Source of the DNA: Reticulitermes speratus
Lineage: Eukaryota > Arthropoda > Insecta > Blattodea > Rhinotermitidae
Direction of reading: 5' to 3'
Assembly (NCBI GenBank): GCA_021186555.1
Contig: JAJKFL010000026.1
Location: 7,399,709-7,463,708 of the forward strand
Length of the DNA stretch: 64,000 bases
Of the stretch, positions 12,621 through 24,739 are shown piece by piece. The notes under the pieces were generated by a model. It searched no databases and had not been told where the DNA came from. It worked only from the letters and a program-made list of their open reading frames with translations. Position 1 is the stretch's first letter, and each line of letters begins with the position of its first letter. The position numbers and the translations under genes are program-made.

Positions 12621-12713
12621 CGTGGTGACAGGGACCGACTTATCGTGGTGACAGGGACCGATTTATCGTGGTGACAGGGACCGACTTATCGTGGTGACAG
12701 GGACCCACTTATC
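12621..12713 (+). repeat. 23-bp minisatellite, 4 copies
   Basis: The unit CGTGGTGACAGGGACCGACT plus TAT is repeated four times with one or two substitutions. Confidence 0.9.
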
Positions 12714-12825
12714 ATGGATTTAATGCCGACTGCTATGTTTAAATGACTTCCATCTGTGTGAACGAAGAACTGAAGAAATACAAATTAACAAATTAGGTCT
12801 GTAAAATTTAGTGATAAATATCCCT

Positions 12826-13046
12826 GTGTAAGCCATGAAGACGTATAGAGACGTGGAGATACAGCTCTGCGTATTCCTAACCTCGGCACTGGTTATATGT
12901 GAGTGGTCAGTTTTATGTGCTGCACTGAATAAGAGGCTGGGTGGGCCCCAGAGCCGGTGTGTATAGTTTAGACAAGAAAATGATCTCTTGCCCCTACTGG
13001 GAATCAAACCACGGTCATCCAGTAACTTCGATCAAGGGGTGACATT
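12826..13046 (-). mobile_element. tRNA-derived SINE, family S6
   Basis: Same body as the other S6 copies, including CCAGTGCCGAGGTTAGGAAT and GGCCCACCCAGCCTC on the minus strand. The B-box region GTGGTTTGATTCCC is near 13005. Moderately diverged. Confidence 0.6.
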
Positions 13047-14449
13047 TGACTTGCTTCTGAGATGCCAAGTTCGTACCTCCGTCGCGGCACAGGGCTATCC
13101 TATGTTACGTTTCGTGGTTTTCCCCAGTTTCCTCATAACTCCGGGAGAGTATCTTAAATTAGACCACAAACGCTTTGTTAAATATTAATTACAGTTTATT
13201 GTTTAGCATTATCGAGTCCTGCGTCATGGTTTGAATTACTTGCAACATGAATGAAGCATAGGAAATTAACTGTTTGTTCTTCTGCCTGATTTATGGTTAA
13301 ATATCTTGAAAACGCGCGATTTCAGGCTTCCGCTGCGGTGTAAATGAGATTTTCGCTCTCCTGAGATGTTACACAGAGCAAATTGTTAGTTAGTTATCGA
13401 CGTTTCGGGTCAAGATGTCCTAGAAGAATTCAGAAGAGCGAAGGTCTCGTCTTGAAAATATTAACCGTAAGTGTAACTTATAATTTAATTATTTTTGAAA
13501 TGATAAATATGTATCAAAGTACCTATACACTTATGACAGACGCTCCCCGACGTAACGCAACAGTTACGCTTCAGAAGGTCCTGCGTTACTCAAGTTTTGT
13601 GCCTATATATACGGTCAAGTATATGAGTATATAGCAGTGAGTCCAGTTGAAATCCAAAATCCAACACACTGGAGCCTGATCGGCCGCTTCGTGACAGCAC
13701 CGCCGTCTGTGTTATCGCCCAGCAATATTCTTCCACCGCGTTCGTCTCACTGCGTATTCGTTCCCGCAAGGAAAAATTCGGCGAAAGTTTAAAAAAATGT
13801 TATTATTTCAGTTTTTAATTCTTGTAAATTTGCGTAATTTTGAAATTACGTAACTTGAAATTACGTAAGTCAGGGGAGTGTCTGTATTTACTTATCTACA
13901 GTGTCATTAACTTTTAATTTCGAAATGGTAAAGAGTTAGCGAAGTAACAATAAACATAGCATCTATCTGCAGTAAGATTAATGTTGAAGGACAGAACTGC
14001 TGATGCAAGGAAGCAACGTAATGTCACGTAATGTCACTGACGTGCATGAAGTCGCTCATAGCGAAAGTACGCAGCTCTATCTACCTGTGGGCTGAGTAAC
14101 CTGCGCCTTACATTGTTAGTTCCATCTACAGTAGGCAGAAGCAACACAATTACAGGGACAGAGTTCTGAAGGTCAGGTCATTTGTGCGGGTCATACATTT
14201 ATATTAGATTGCGCGGTGCGGGTCGAAGCTGCCTACCGACCAGCCCTCGCAGTGTCAGGGTGTGGGTGGTATAGCGGTACTGAAGATACGGCGTCTGTAT
14301 TGCGGAGATATGTTGCGCTGGACACGGAGCTAACTAGCTGACTGACGGAATGACTAATTAAACAAGTTGCTAACCAGCTCACTGCACGATTACCTAACGA
14401 ACAAACTAACAAGCTAAGAAGCTAAAACTAAGCAACCAAATAATGATCT

Positions 14450-14545
14450 AACTCCATGGAGTATATTTATTCTCGAAAAGTGTAGTTCCTCGGCTATTTA
14501 GGGAATTCCCCGCATTTTATTTGGCCCGAAGTTTCATTACCACTT
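14450..14545 (-). mobile_element. LINE 3' terminal fragment, family L1x
   Basis: The minus strand shows GTAATGAAACTTCGGGCC, AAATGCGGGGAATTCCC and then an ACTCCATGGAGTTA-type end, as in the other L1x 3' ends. Short and diverged. Confidence 0.6.
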
Positions 14546-14610
14546 GATTATAGCTCATTTTGACCTTGTGCAATGGTGTGGACATGTAAGAAATACCAAC
14601 AAAATACATA

Positions 14611-14926
14611 CAGTAGGCCCTCGATTTAACGGACTAATTGGTGGGAAGGGGTGTCCGCTATTGCCGAAAGTCCGTTAAATCGAATGTATTTTAAAAACAT
14701 ATATTAATAACGAAGTTAAATGTAGAGCATGTATTAAAATGTTATTATAATGTATAAGTATGAATAAAATATTATTATAATATACATTCAGTAATTTATA
14801 CACGCCACTAAAACATGTTAAAATATAAAAATAAATTTACGACAGGAACAGGTTCAAAAATATTTCCTTTAGGACAGAAATTTTTTGTCCGTTAAATCCG
14901 AAGTCCGTTAAATCGAGGGCTTACTG
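14611..14926. mobile_element. pogo/Tigger-like MITE with TA duplication
   Basis: The ends are CAGTAGGCCCTCGATTTAAC and, inverted, GTTAAATCGAGGGCTTACTG, with TA on both sides (14609-14610, 14927-14928). The interior is AT-rich and non-coding. CAGT ends with a TA target are typical of the pogo/Tc1-mariner group. Confidence 0.8.
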
Positions 14927-14952
14927 TACTTAAAAATCGTACTCATTGTTTC

Positions 14953-15182
14953 ACCCTTTAAAGACGAAACGTATCTGTTTTACATAAGGACTCAGCTCGT
15001 ACCGCGCAGTAAACACTCTCCACCTCGGTTGTACAAAACAATCTATTAAAGTTGTATAAGGCAAAAGTTGCTGTTTGTTCTGAGATCCGCACAAAACACA
15101 TAAATACACTGTGTGGGCAGAACGTAGAATTTGTGAGTGTTAAACATGGTGGTACGTAAGGATACCGCTAGTCTCTAAAAGG
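14953..15182 (+). mobile_element. piggyBac-like MITE, copy 1
   Basis: Starts CCCTTTAAAGACGAAACG and ends ...CTCTAAAAGG followed by TTAA. The interior words GTACCGCGCAGTAAACAC and GTGGTACGTA are shared with the three other copies in this window. The left TTAA has decayed. Confidence 0.65.
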
Positions 15183-15799
15183 TTAAAAATCCATAATATT
15201 CCGTATAAAGTATTTAATCAATTAGAAACCATCTTGCACGTTTCAGTATGTGTAACGGTCAAGATAAAAAACTTCCCTGGCTTTCGTACAGTACAGTAAT
15301 TAGCTTATTGCAGTGGAAATAAATGGGCTATTTCACGGCACAGTCTAAATTTATGTCGCGCCATTCGCAAAGCTGAATGTGTACGGCAGCTGCATACACA
15401 AGTACGTGTACTAAGCGAAGCAATGAAACCGAAGGCTAATTGAACAAACCACTTTCGTATAGGACAAAGTAATGTAGGACTTTTTGCTAGAGTATAATGA
15501 ACAAGTTGCATATAAGATGTGACCTATGTTATGTGCCCTTTGTGTACATCTCTGCTCTCAGAAGGTACATTTAAGCTCCACCCGTTACATTAAGGCAGTC
15601 TCTTTTCCGTGCGTTAGAAATCAGTGAAGAATTTGTAAGATTTTGTAGTTTGTAACGTGTCACGGGCTAGCAGTTGTATGGACATAAGACGGTATCGTAA
15701 AACTGGTTGTAGTGAACTGAATGTAGGAGGAATATCTTTGTCGCCACACCAAGTTCTTTATAAACATTCCGCCTGTCGAGACTTAATATATAATGATAT

Positions 15800-16000
15800 T
15801 GGTGATTATGTGTGTGTGATTTTTCGTGTCTTCTGGGATGTTATGCTGTGACGGGGAAATATTTCCTGGCAATTGGGAGGGCAGTCCAAGAGGACTTCTT
15901 GAGTTCCTTGATCCTGAAGATGACAGCAGTTTGATCTTTCGACACGTCGGGAACTTACAGCCTGAAGACACGGCGTCACGTCCCAGAAGACATGAATCTT
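15800..16000. repeat. Degraded hammerhead-type inverted-repeat element
   Basis: Inverted words GTCTTCTGGGATG (about 15829-15841) and CGTCACGTCCCAGAAGAC (about 15973-15990) bracket a core remnant, CTGAAGA (15925-15931) then CGACACGTCGG in place of CGAAACGTCGG. The same words recur near 50600 and 61800. Confidence 0.45.
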
Positions 16001-16475
16001 CAGCAACAGCACTGTGAGAATAGCTTTATCACTTATACAGCACCATAAGTAAATTATAGATTTTGTCCACACAGTAAATTAGTGCCATTGCCTGAACACC
16101 ATTAATCGATTTATCCTTACAAGTGACGTAGTGTGTTTACTTCGAGGTAGAAACTGAATTTGTAAATATCTTTACCTGGATGTAGGCAACAAATGACTAA
16201 AATGTATGCCAGTTTCAACACGGTTACATACATCCACAGTAACAGGCCCATATTTTCCCTCGCCTTCGTTGTTATGGTCAACAGTTGGTTCATCGTATAT
16301 GACATATCTGGATGTTGTCCGGTAATTTGTGGCAGTGCTGCTGCTTTGTTTACGGATCAGACAACGTAATGCCTGTCCTGACCTTAAGACTTTCTTGGTA
16401 ACGTTGCCTTCACATACTGCTTACTGAGCTATTGACTGCAAAACACTGCAGGAGAGCTTCTTCGTCTTCCAAAGC

Positions 16476-16640
16476 GTCTACACAGGCTCTTGAGGCCCAC
16501 CCAGCCTCCTGTTCAGTGACAGGGGCTCTTCCTCCGAGGGTAAAGCGACCGGAATGCGAAGGTGACCACCCACCTCCATCTAGTGCCGAGGTTGATAATT
16601 CAGGGTGCTGTACTTGCACTCCACTACATTCATTCTTGTC
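16476..16640 (+). mobile_element. SINE S6 body fragment
   Basis: Contains GGGTAAAGCGACCGG, then CACCTCCATCTAGTGCCGAG, matching the 3' body of S5/S6 SINEs. No tRNA-like head is retained. Confidence 0.6.
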
Positions 16641-17528
16641 TTGCACAAGAACAACCTGTAGGTTTTCGTATTAGATATATCAGAATCTGTTTTAACGGTG
16701 GTAAGACGGCGTGTGACACTAACCGCTCACGTTCAAATGGTATTTAATGTGAAGAACAACTGGAGTTCTGCCTCCACTAGAATTCAAAGGCTTGTAGTAG
16801 CCTGTAGGTTTATAACTGCATACCCACCTAATCACCGGACTTCATTCTCTATATACAAGTGAAATACCTGTAAACATTTCTGCGGTAATAATTTTGTAAT
16901 TGTGTTATATAGATCCCTGAAGGTGGCCAATAGACCTAAACATGTAAAAGTGTTTAAATACATAATTTGTGTGTTTGTAAAGCACACCTTGCTGGTTTTA
17001 TTGTTCGACTGTACGGTAAAATTTCACACTTCCCATTTCTAGCTACGGTTTCAACCTTCTGTTGATCCACTGTTGTACATAAAATTGTTCAGGAAGTTGT
17101 GTATGCTAACATGTACTGGATTTGTCTGGCTCGGGGAGACAAATACCGTGCTTTTGTGAACGCGGTTATTTACCTTCGAATTACGTAAGAGGCTGGGGGT
17201 TGATTAATTGGCTTAGCGACTGCTAGATTCTCATGAAAGAATTTGCTCTACGGGGTTACTCCCTAGCTGTAGAAATTACTTTGCGAGGGATATATCTAGA
17301 TTATTTAAACAAGCAGCAAATATAAAGCACGTGAAGAACAAGGTCGTTGGCTTAGCTGCAGCTGAGGTAAACGGCAAGGGAAACATAGAAACGATTCAAA
17401 TTTATACCCTATACGTACTGTTTTTGGTCTAAGGAGATAAGGATGAGCGGGGAAGTTTTCGTAGCGCTGAAGGGGAAACAAGGAATGTATGTCAATTTGG
17501 GTTGTGAAATACCATTTAAGAGACTACA

Positions 17529-17805
17529 TATGGGAGCCGGGGTAGTGTAATCGGAATATGGACTGGACTACAGACTGGAAGGTCTGATGTTCGAATCCCG
17601 GTAGGGACAATATCAGAAGTTCATACCGGCTCTGGAGTCACCCATCCACTTCTTCAGTGGGTACCTGGTTTTTTTCCCCCGGGGATAAAGCAACTGGGAC
17701 CTGATGTTGACGACACACCTCCATCTATTGCCTGTGTTAAGAATGAGTGGAGTTATACATCTACTCCCCCTCTATATCTAAATACGTGGACAGGGAATAC
17801 TTTAA
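17529..17805 (+). mobile_element. tRNA-derived SINE, family S5 (my label)
   Basis: The head GGGAGCCGGGGTAGTGTAAT is followed by B box TGTTCGAATCCC. The body is of the S1/S5/S6 type (GGGGATAAAGCAACTGG; CCTCCATCTATTGCC). Flanking words near 17511-17528 (TTTAAGAGACTACATATG) and 17807-17825 (TTTAAGGGACTGTATGTG) look like a diverged target-site duplication. Confidence 0.65.
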
Positions 17806-18003
17806 CTTTTAAGGGACTGTATGTGGGGTGTAGCTGTAACTTGGAAGAAGATATCAAAATGTGTCTCAAACGGCATCAGGATATTCAGTACTCTGAAATA
17901 ACTCAGAGTATATTCAAAGACCGCGATGAAATTAGGGGTGCAGTAAGATTTTTTTAAGTTGACCGTATCTACTGTACCGTGCACCTGAAACCAAAATGAA
18001 GTA

Positions 18004-18477
18004 CAGTGGACCCTCGAACTTCGAACGGTTTGATGTTCGAACAACTTGAAACTCGAACAAAAAATTCGAGGAAAATCCGGTTTTGAAACTCGAACAAAAA
18101 CTCGAAAGTCGAACAAAGAATCACGTGGTCGCTTTCTCTCTCTGCTTGGTCCAGATGAAAGAAGGGTAATTCAACTTCCAGTGAACAGTAATATCCCTCC
18201 TACTATTATTATTGATTGATTATTATACAATATTTTTATGTATGTACTATTATAAATAAACATTTTCAATTATTGAAATTAAATATACTTGTTTTATCAT
18301 TACGATCTTTTGAAATAGGCACTTAAAATGTTTTATATTGGGTACATTTTGGGGGTCTGGAACGGATTAATTCAATTTACATTATTTCTTATGGGGAAAT
18401 TTAACTCGAAAGTCGAACAACTTGAAAGTCGAACCGTCTCCTGGAACGGATTGTGTTCGAAGTTCGAGGTTCCATTG
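18004..18477. mobile_element. Second pogo/Tigger-like MITE with TA duplication
   Basis: The ends are CAGTGGACCCTCGAACTTCG and, inverted, CGAAGTTCGAGGTTCCATTG, each followed by TA. The interior repeats TCGAAC/GTTCGA many times near both ends. It is a different family from the element at 14611, though it shares the CAGTNGGCCCTCGA-like start. Confidence 0.8.
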
Positions 18478-18849
18478 TACAGGCTTTTTTTACGAAGTGT
18501 CCAATGTTCACCTCGGTTCTAGAGAGGCACCCATACGGTGTTAAAAGTTTACCTAGCCACACACTGAAATCAATAGCGATCTAATGATACAATTTATTTT
18601 AACGTGCATTCAGATCAACACTGAACTAACGATAAAGTAAGATATGAATATTTTATAAGAAAATTACAGGCCGGAAACAATAATTGACACCATGGAGAAA
18701 TACTTGCTGTCATGTGGGACTGTGATGTTATAAATATTTCATAAATGTCGAGGCATTTTGGAACTATGTCTTGAACACTGAAGGGAATTGATCCCTCCAG
18801 AACATGTGTGTCTAGCTACCGGCTATAGAGCTTCATAAAGCGGAAGAAC

Positions 18850-19108
18850 TTTTTTTATGGTGAAGGGCCCCGCAGCAGATGCTACGGACGCACCGCAGCC
18901 TTAAGGCTTATTGTGCAACCATGTGATGAAGATGATTAGTTTTGTCGCTTTTACGTCTAATGGAACACCGGTGGAATGAAACTGACAGGGGAAAACTGAA
19001 GTACTCGGGGAAAAACTTGTCCCAGTGCCACTTTGTCCACCACAAATCCCACATGGACTGACCCGGGATCGAAACCGGGCCTCCGTGGTGAGAGGCCTAA
19101 GCATAAGA
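18850..19108 (-). mobile_element. tRNA-derived SINE, family S2
   Basis: Minus-strand copy with B-box region GGTTTCGATCCCGGGTC, GTGGACAAAGTGGCACTGGG and the 3' end CTGCGGGGCCCTTCACCAT followed by an A-run (T-run at 18850 on +). The A-box region is worn. Confidence 0.8.
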
Positions 19109-19734
19109 CATTAATATCCATTACTAAGTTAATGAGAATTCCTTTCTACTGGGATATGACGCTGCGGTACTGGATAATCAGTTCCCGACGTTTCGAAGGA
19201 ACTTATTGCCTTCATTTTTAAGGATATAGAATTTTATCTACCCAGCAGACTTGTCATAACTGAGGAGACCACGGTGCAGAGTATTTCATAGTCTTCTACC
19301 GAAGAAAGAGACAGTATGTGCCTTCGAAAGGGTGGTATCTACCCCACCAGATTATATATTTTTTCATAACCAAGAACGCCACAATATGAATTTTCACCAT
19401 CGTGAAAACTTGAAATCTTATACATATATTAAATTCAGGATTGTATGGTAATATATTGCTCAGGATTTTGCAGCGAAGATTCGTGTGGCGTTTTGCTGTG
19501 CTAACCCACTATACGCGTGAGCGGACAAGGAAATATGGAAAACTGTCAAGAGAGCGTCCAAGCTCTGCAATCGATTCACGCGAAAAAGGGACGCAGGGTA
19601 TGGGATTCAGTAGCATTAAAGGGGTAACGTAGTTTAAAAATTTGGGTGCCTTGGATTCACTTAATGTGAAACTGAAAAACTTAACTGATACTTTGCACCG
19701 CTCTCCCTGTATGTGAACTTCTAGCAACGATCGG

Positions 19735-20006
19735 AGTTTGGCCGTGCGGTTAGTGCCGGCCTCTCACCGCGGAGGCCCGGGTTCGATCCCGGGTCAGTCC
19801 ATGTGGGATTTGTGGTGGACAAAGTGGCACTGGGACAGGTTTTTCCCCTAGTACTTCCGTTTTCCCCTGTCAATTTCATTCCACCAGTGCTCCATTACTT
19901 GGAAAAACGAAAAAAATAATCACTTTCATCACAGGGTTGCGCAATGAGCCTTAAGGCTGTGGTGCGTCCGTAGCATCTGCTGCGGGGCCCTTTACCACAA
20001 AAAAAA
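19735..20006 (+). mobile_element. tRNA-derived SINE, family S2
   Basis: The head TTTGGCCGTGCGGTTAGTGC, B box GGGTTCGATCC, GTGGACAAAGTGGCACTGGG and the 3' end CTGCGGGGCCCTTTACC plus A-run are present. It lies about 600 bp from the inverted copy at 18850. Confidence 0.85.
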
Positions 20007-20678
20007 TGTCGGGTTTCGACTTTCGGCACAGGCAGTAATTATTATCGTCGCCACTCTTTGTATGTCGACGCGAGGAACCGACAATGCCGTCTGTAAAATG
20101 GTTACTGTATGCTGTATGCGTGGTGTTAAAGCGGTCGGAGTGTTAAACTGTCCTACGTTAAGCTAATAGAACTTAATAATGCAATGGGCTTTATTAGAAT
20201 TATTATACACATTCGTTCTATTTATGTATTTATTTGATCATGATTTGGTCTGAGGTTTACACGAAGGTACAGAAGTTAGGCGCCCGAGCGACCAGGCGCT
20301 GGCGATGTTTTCACCCCTGATGCATAGAATAACTTTCAATGTACGAAATGACGTGTTTCATATTTCGATGTTAACATGTGTACTTCAGTGGATTACACAT
20401 TTCATGTTGTGTTCAAGTTATGTACATATATTTGTTATCCTTCTCACTAGTCTGCAGTTGCAGGGCGTTGGTCACATTTCATTGTTTCAAAATCGTTATT
20501 CTAATGGGAGTTACCCTCTAAAGCATGCAAAGGGGAAGTAGATAATCTTAGAATGACAGCAGAAATTACAAATCAGATAAGGATATGTCTTAACCAACCG
20601 CGGCTCAGTATTTCTGAAAGTGATTTACCGTAATATTCTGTTTTTTTTTAAATATTTATTCCGTGTATTGTCGACGAT

Positions 20679-21082
20679 CAGTCGACCTCGGTGGACTAGT
20701 GGTTAGCGTGCTCGCCACTGGACCCAAGGTTCGCGGGTTCGATCCCGACCGAGGTCGATGGATTTTTAACGGTGATAAAAATCCGGAGCACCACTTCGGA
20801 GGGGAAGTAAAGCCGTCGGTCCCATGTCGTAGATTTACGGCATGTAAAAGAACCTTACGGGCATGAATAAAAATGTTACGTAAGCTAAACTCAAAGCCTC
20901 CATTTCTCACCCAAGTCTCCTGACTGACACATCAAAATCGATAGAATAGTAGCGCGGCCAGTTGTCCAGTCACCAAATGCCACGAATGCATACGACTTAG
21001 TAACCTCGGCAAGAGGAGGCAAGAGGAGGCCCGAGCCCATATAGGGCTGTTGAGCCATGGTTATTATTATTATTATTATTAT
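20679..21082 (+). mobile_element. tRNA-derived SINE, family S4, with TSD
   Basis: The head is TCGACCTCGGTGGACTAGTG with B box GGGTTCGATCC. A body of about 330 bp ends GGGCTGTTGAGCCATGG and (TTA)n. A perfect 12-bp target-site duplication ATTGTCGACGAT flanks it (20667-20678 and 21083-21094). The GGGGCTGTNGAGCCAT end is shared with family S3. Confidence 0.9.
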
Positions 21083-21129
21083 ATTGTCGACGATTAAGTC
21101 ACAACAATGTAGTGTATTTTGTTAGACTG

Positions 21130-21165
21130 ACAGTTGTGTGTTAAACACGTTAAACACACAACTGT
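21130..21165. repeat. Short palindrome
   Basis: ACAGTTGTGTGTTAA and its inverted copy TTAAACACACAACTGT lie around ACACG. It could form a 15-bp hairpin. No context suggests a function. Confidence 0.6.
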
Positions 21166-21419
21166 GTATTCGCATGTCTGAATCCTAAGTACCAAAAATG
21201 TTATTAATAATTTAAAGTACAATGGTAACTGTACCACCAGCTGTAACTTTAACCACCCCGCATCTTGCCCCAACTGTCTGTTTATTCATTTAATATGGTT
21301 ATAACAGTGAACAGAAATCCTTTCCCTTCAACAGAATTGAGCTCTTTGTTGCCCAGTTCAAAGAAAAGGCTTTTCAACCATAAACAAAACAACTTATTAC
21401 TCCATACATTATGCAGTCG

Positions 21420-21462
21420 AGGAAGACACGTTTCGGCCCTGTTAGCCATTATTAGGTCGTGT
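21420..21462 (-). ncRNA. Degenerate hammerhead-like motif
   Basis: The minus strand shows CTAATAA in place of CTGANGA, a GGC/GCC stem and then GAAACGTGTC. The first core box is lost, so cleavage is unlikely. Confidence 0.3.
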
Positions 21463-21715
21463 ACATTTCAAGGAACATATAGAGGAATTTTACATTGAAT
21501 ATCAAGTATAAGAATTATTTGGAACTGTGAAATGTATATATTATGCACATGAAATTTATTTTCGTTGAGGGAATGAGATCTTTAACGGTTGAAAGTTATT
21601 TTTTTTAACTGAGTAATGTCCAGACAGAACGGCATGCCTTACCTGAAAACAAAATTAGCTACTTGTCTTTGGATTTGATAATCGCATGAAGTTTAATAAT
21701 CACAAAATCCAAGTA

Positions 21716-21883
21716 CAGTCAAAGCCGGTTATAACGACATCGGTTTATATGTCTTGTCTATAGCATCGGGTATTAATTCCTCACCGTTAACCATAACATT
21801 ATACCACTCGGTTATAACAACACTCGTTTATAACGACACAAAATATTCAGTCCCTTTCATAACGTTATAACCGAGTTCGACTG
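21716..21883. mobile_element. Third TA-target MITE (pogo/mariner-like)
   Basis: The ends CAGTCAAAGCCGGTTATAAC and GTTATAACCGAGTTCGACTG are inverted and flanked by TA. The interior repeats GGTTATAAC. It is 168 bp and non-coding. Confidence 0.8.
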
Positions 21884-21994
21884 TATTTATTTTTCGCAGT
21901 GACAAAATCTAGGCATATTTTATTTAAACGTGAGGTCACATTCATTTCAGGGCATAACTAAGTATTAACAATTAAGGCGAATTACACAGTTATT

Positions 21995-22225
21995 AGAGGC
22001 CAGGATAGCGCAGTGGCTATAGCGACTGGCTACCAGCTGGACGGTCTGGCGTTCGAACCCCAATGGGGGAAACAGATTCTGTCTTCATATTCGTCCATAC
22101 AGGCCCCAAGGGCCATTCAGTTTCCTCTAAATGTGTACCGGGGCTCTTTTCCGGGGGGTAAAGTGGCCGGGGTCGTAGCTCAGATTAAGATGAGTGGAGT
22201 ACTCCTCCCTCTTTGTGCCAGTCAA
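21995..22225 (+). mobile_element. tRNA-derived SINE, family S5
   Basis: The head GGCCAGGATAGCGCAGTGGC has A box TAGCGCAGTGGC, and the B box is GCGTTCGAACCCC. The body has TTTTCCGGGGGGTAAAGTGG and GATGAGTGGAGTACTCCTCC, the same 3' body as S6. Confidence 0.75.
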
Positions 22226-22756
22226 GACATCTTAGGGGGTGACCTTTACCAGCACCTTCACACAGATATAAGAACAAGCACGGCTTATGTTCCAAATAAT
22301 ATGATTTGATATGCCTTCTATCAGAGACTGGTGTTCGTTTCGACCGTGCTGACTTGCTGATCTTTTCCGCTGCCGTAGCTGATCTTGGTGTTATGTGTGG
22401 CGCTGCTGGCAGCGAGCCCGCCATTATAAGCTGAAAAACAGTGACCCGTATCTGTTGTCGATAAAATATGTGATTTCTGTTGTGAGTAATAGCGCAGGAG
22501 GTACGGATCAGAATGGAAACAGGTTTGGAGTGCTGCGGATGGTTGAGTTTTATGTGAATTTAATGTAGGCCACCGTGTAATGTAGTTCTGTCATTCGGTG
22601 TGGCTCCTATGCAAGAACACAAACGTGCGTCCGCATGTCAGTCACTGAATGACTGAGCTGGTGAGCCACTCAATCAGCGAGCCAATCAGCCAGTCACTGA
22701 GTAAAGAAATCATCCGGTAAATAAGTGCTCCATTAAATCTCTTAGTGAGGAACTGA

Positions 22757-23044
22757 TTTTTTTTACATGGTGAAGGGCCCCGCAGCAGATGCCACGGACG
22801 CACCACAGCCTTAAGGCTTTTAGTGCAACCCTATGATGAAGATGAGAAGTTTTTTTTTTACCAAGTTTTACAAGTAATGGATGACCAGTGGAATGAAATT
22901 GACAGGGGAAAACCGACAACTCGGAGAAAAACCTGTCCCAGTGCCACTTTGTCCACCACAAACCCCACATGGACTTACCCGGGATCGAACCCGGGCCTCC
23001 ACAATGAAAGGCCGGCTACTAACCGCCTGAGCCATGGCACGGCC
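22757..23044 (-). mobile_element. tRNA-derived SINE, family S2
   Basis: Full minus-strand copy: GCCGTGCCATGGCTCAGGCG at the 5' end, B box GGGTTCGATCCCGGGTAAG, and the 3' end CTGCGGGGCCCTTCACCATG with an A-run. A and B boxes are intact. Confidence 0.88.
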
Positions 23045-23510
23045 TAGTTGATTTAGGTAGCCACATATCGAATGAACGACTGAGTGAGTCAGTCACCTAG
23101 AAACAAACGAATGAATGAATGTTTGAATGAATGAGTGAATGAATGAGTTAGTAAGTCAGTTGTGAATGAATCATCCATTTAATCACCCCGTCAGGCAATG
23201 AACGACTAAGCAATTTAGTCAGGCAACAGCTATTCAATGACTCAGTCATTCACCCAGCCAGTCGATGCATAAGTAAGACATTTTTTCAACCAGCGAACTA
23301 ATGTCTGAGTGATGTATCCAGTCAGACAACACAAGATTAAGTTGCGCAGTCAACTAACCGGTAAGTAAATGATTTAATGAGATGTGTAATCAACTAGCCA
23401 GTCAGCAACCGGCGAGTCAATAAATGAGTTAGATAATTAGTCAACCAACCGGTTAGTAAATAAGTGAGTTGACTAGTCAACCAGTTAGTGAATAAATGAT
23501 TTATTCAGGT
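23045..23510. repeat. Cryptically simple region
   Basis: A tract built from shuffled GAATGAATG, AGTCAGTC, CAACCAGT and AGTAAATGAGT words. It shows no fixed period and no coding potential. Confidence 0.6.
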
Positions 23511-24739
23511 ACAGTAAGCACAGAGGTGTGCAGTCGTCGCCGAAATACGTTGATCTCTGGCGACGAGCAGTTACTGGGCAAAAGGCTGTTCAGGACAGAG
23601 TTCTTAGTCCGGCTCTCTGCAGTGGATCCTCGCTTGAAATGGATAGTTATTCAAAACATGGCGATGTTTGGATTTGAGGATTTAGTATTTAGCTGTCAAC
23701 ATTGAACAATGGTGACGAGTCCATACGAGTGTCGGAAAGAGGGGGGGGGGGGGGGAGGGGCTCTGTGACCACGTAGCAAGGGACAATCGATCACCGCATA
23801 GTGGAAGCCTACACTTATTTCAAATTGTACGCTTTATGGTTTGAAAATGGAATAGTACCAAGTTTCTGTCTTTCGTTTTTATTTAAACGAAAATGAGTAC
23901 ACCAAATTGGAAGGCGTGTGTTTTCGAAATACGTCCCTTGCGATATTCCATCCCCCCACCACCTCCCTCCAAAGCATTGATCTCTTCTGTCGTAGTGTTT
24001 CTGTTTATTAATTTAACGGATGTTGTAGGTACTTTATTAAGCAACGTAGAATAGTAAAGGTAATACAAATTGTCATGAGCCAACAGATGTTGGCTCATTT
24101 GAAATGTATACATATTTTCCGAGTGTTTGTTTTTCAAAGTCTTTGGTATGTCAGAACAATTTTTATAAAGTTTTTGTGTACCAGAATATCGTCTGATGTT
24201 TTTATTTAGTAGCCTGCAAAGGCCCAAGATACTGAGATAAATATAATCAAAGATATAATGATTTGTGTAAGAGAAGGGCAAAACAGGCTTCTGAGAAAAG
24301 TGGCTGGTAATGTCGGACACTATTGCTTTTACCATGTCTTCGTTGTCCCATGACTTCAAACAACATATCATTTGTCTTGTACTTGCAGACGTCTGGAAGA
24401 AGCAAAGTGTCAAGTTTATCAACCCTGACGTCCTATCTTTATGTTGAAAAGAGAGAATCACAGCGCCAAATGCCAAACAATGTGTTATTTATCCAGAAAC
24501 CGCTGTAATGCTGTAATGTCTTCCAAACCAAGTGAGCCCTCCGTCACTGAAATTATTTAAGCCTTCTTAAGGTGCTGAAGTTCAATCAACGCCCTTGACT
24601 TGCCAAAAGAAAGTACAACTGACATGCAGCACGTAACGTCAGATACTGTCCAACATTGCCGCCCTCTGCTATCGGACATTTACGGCCACCTCACATCCGC
24701 AATCTGAATCGTTTTGACGTGAATACGTCTTTAAATTCG

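Noticed and set aside
23883..24476. 197-codon open frame on the minus strand
   Set aside because: It is the longest non-repetitive frame after the receptor, but the protein matches no family I recognise. It has a GGGGG homopolymer stretch from low-complexity DNA and lacks start context or splice signals. Chance in AT-rich DNA is the simpler reading.
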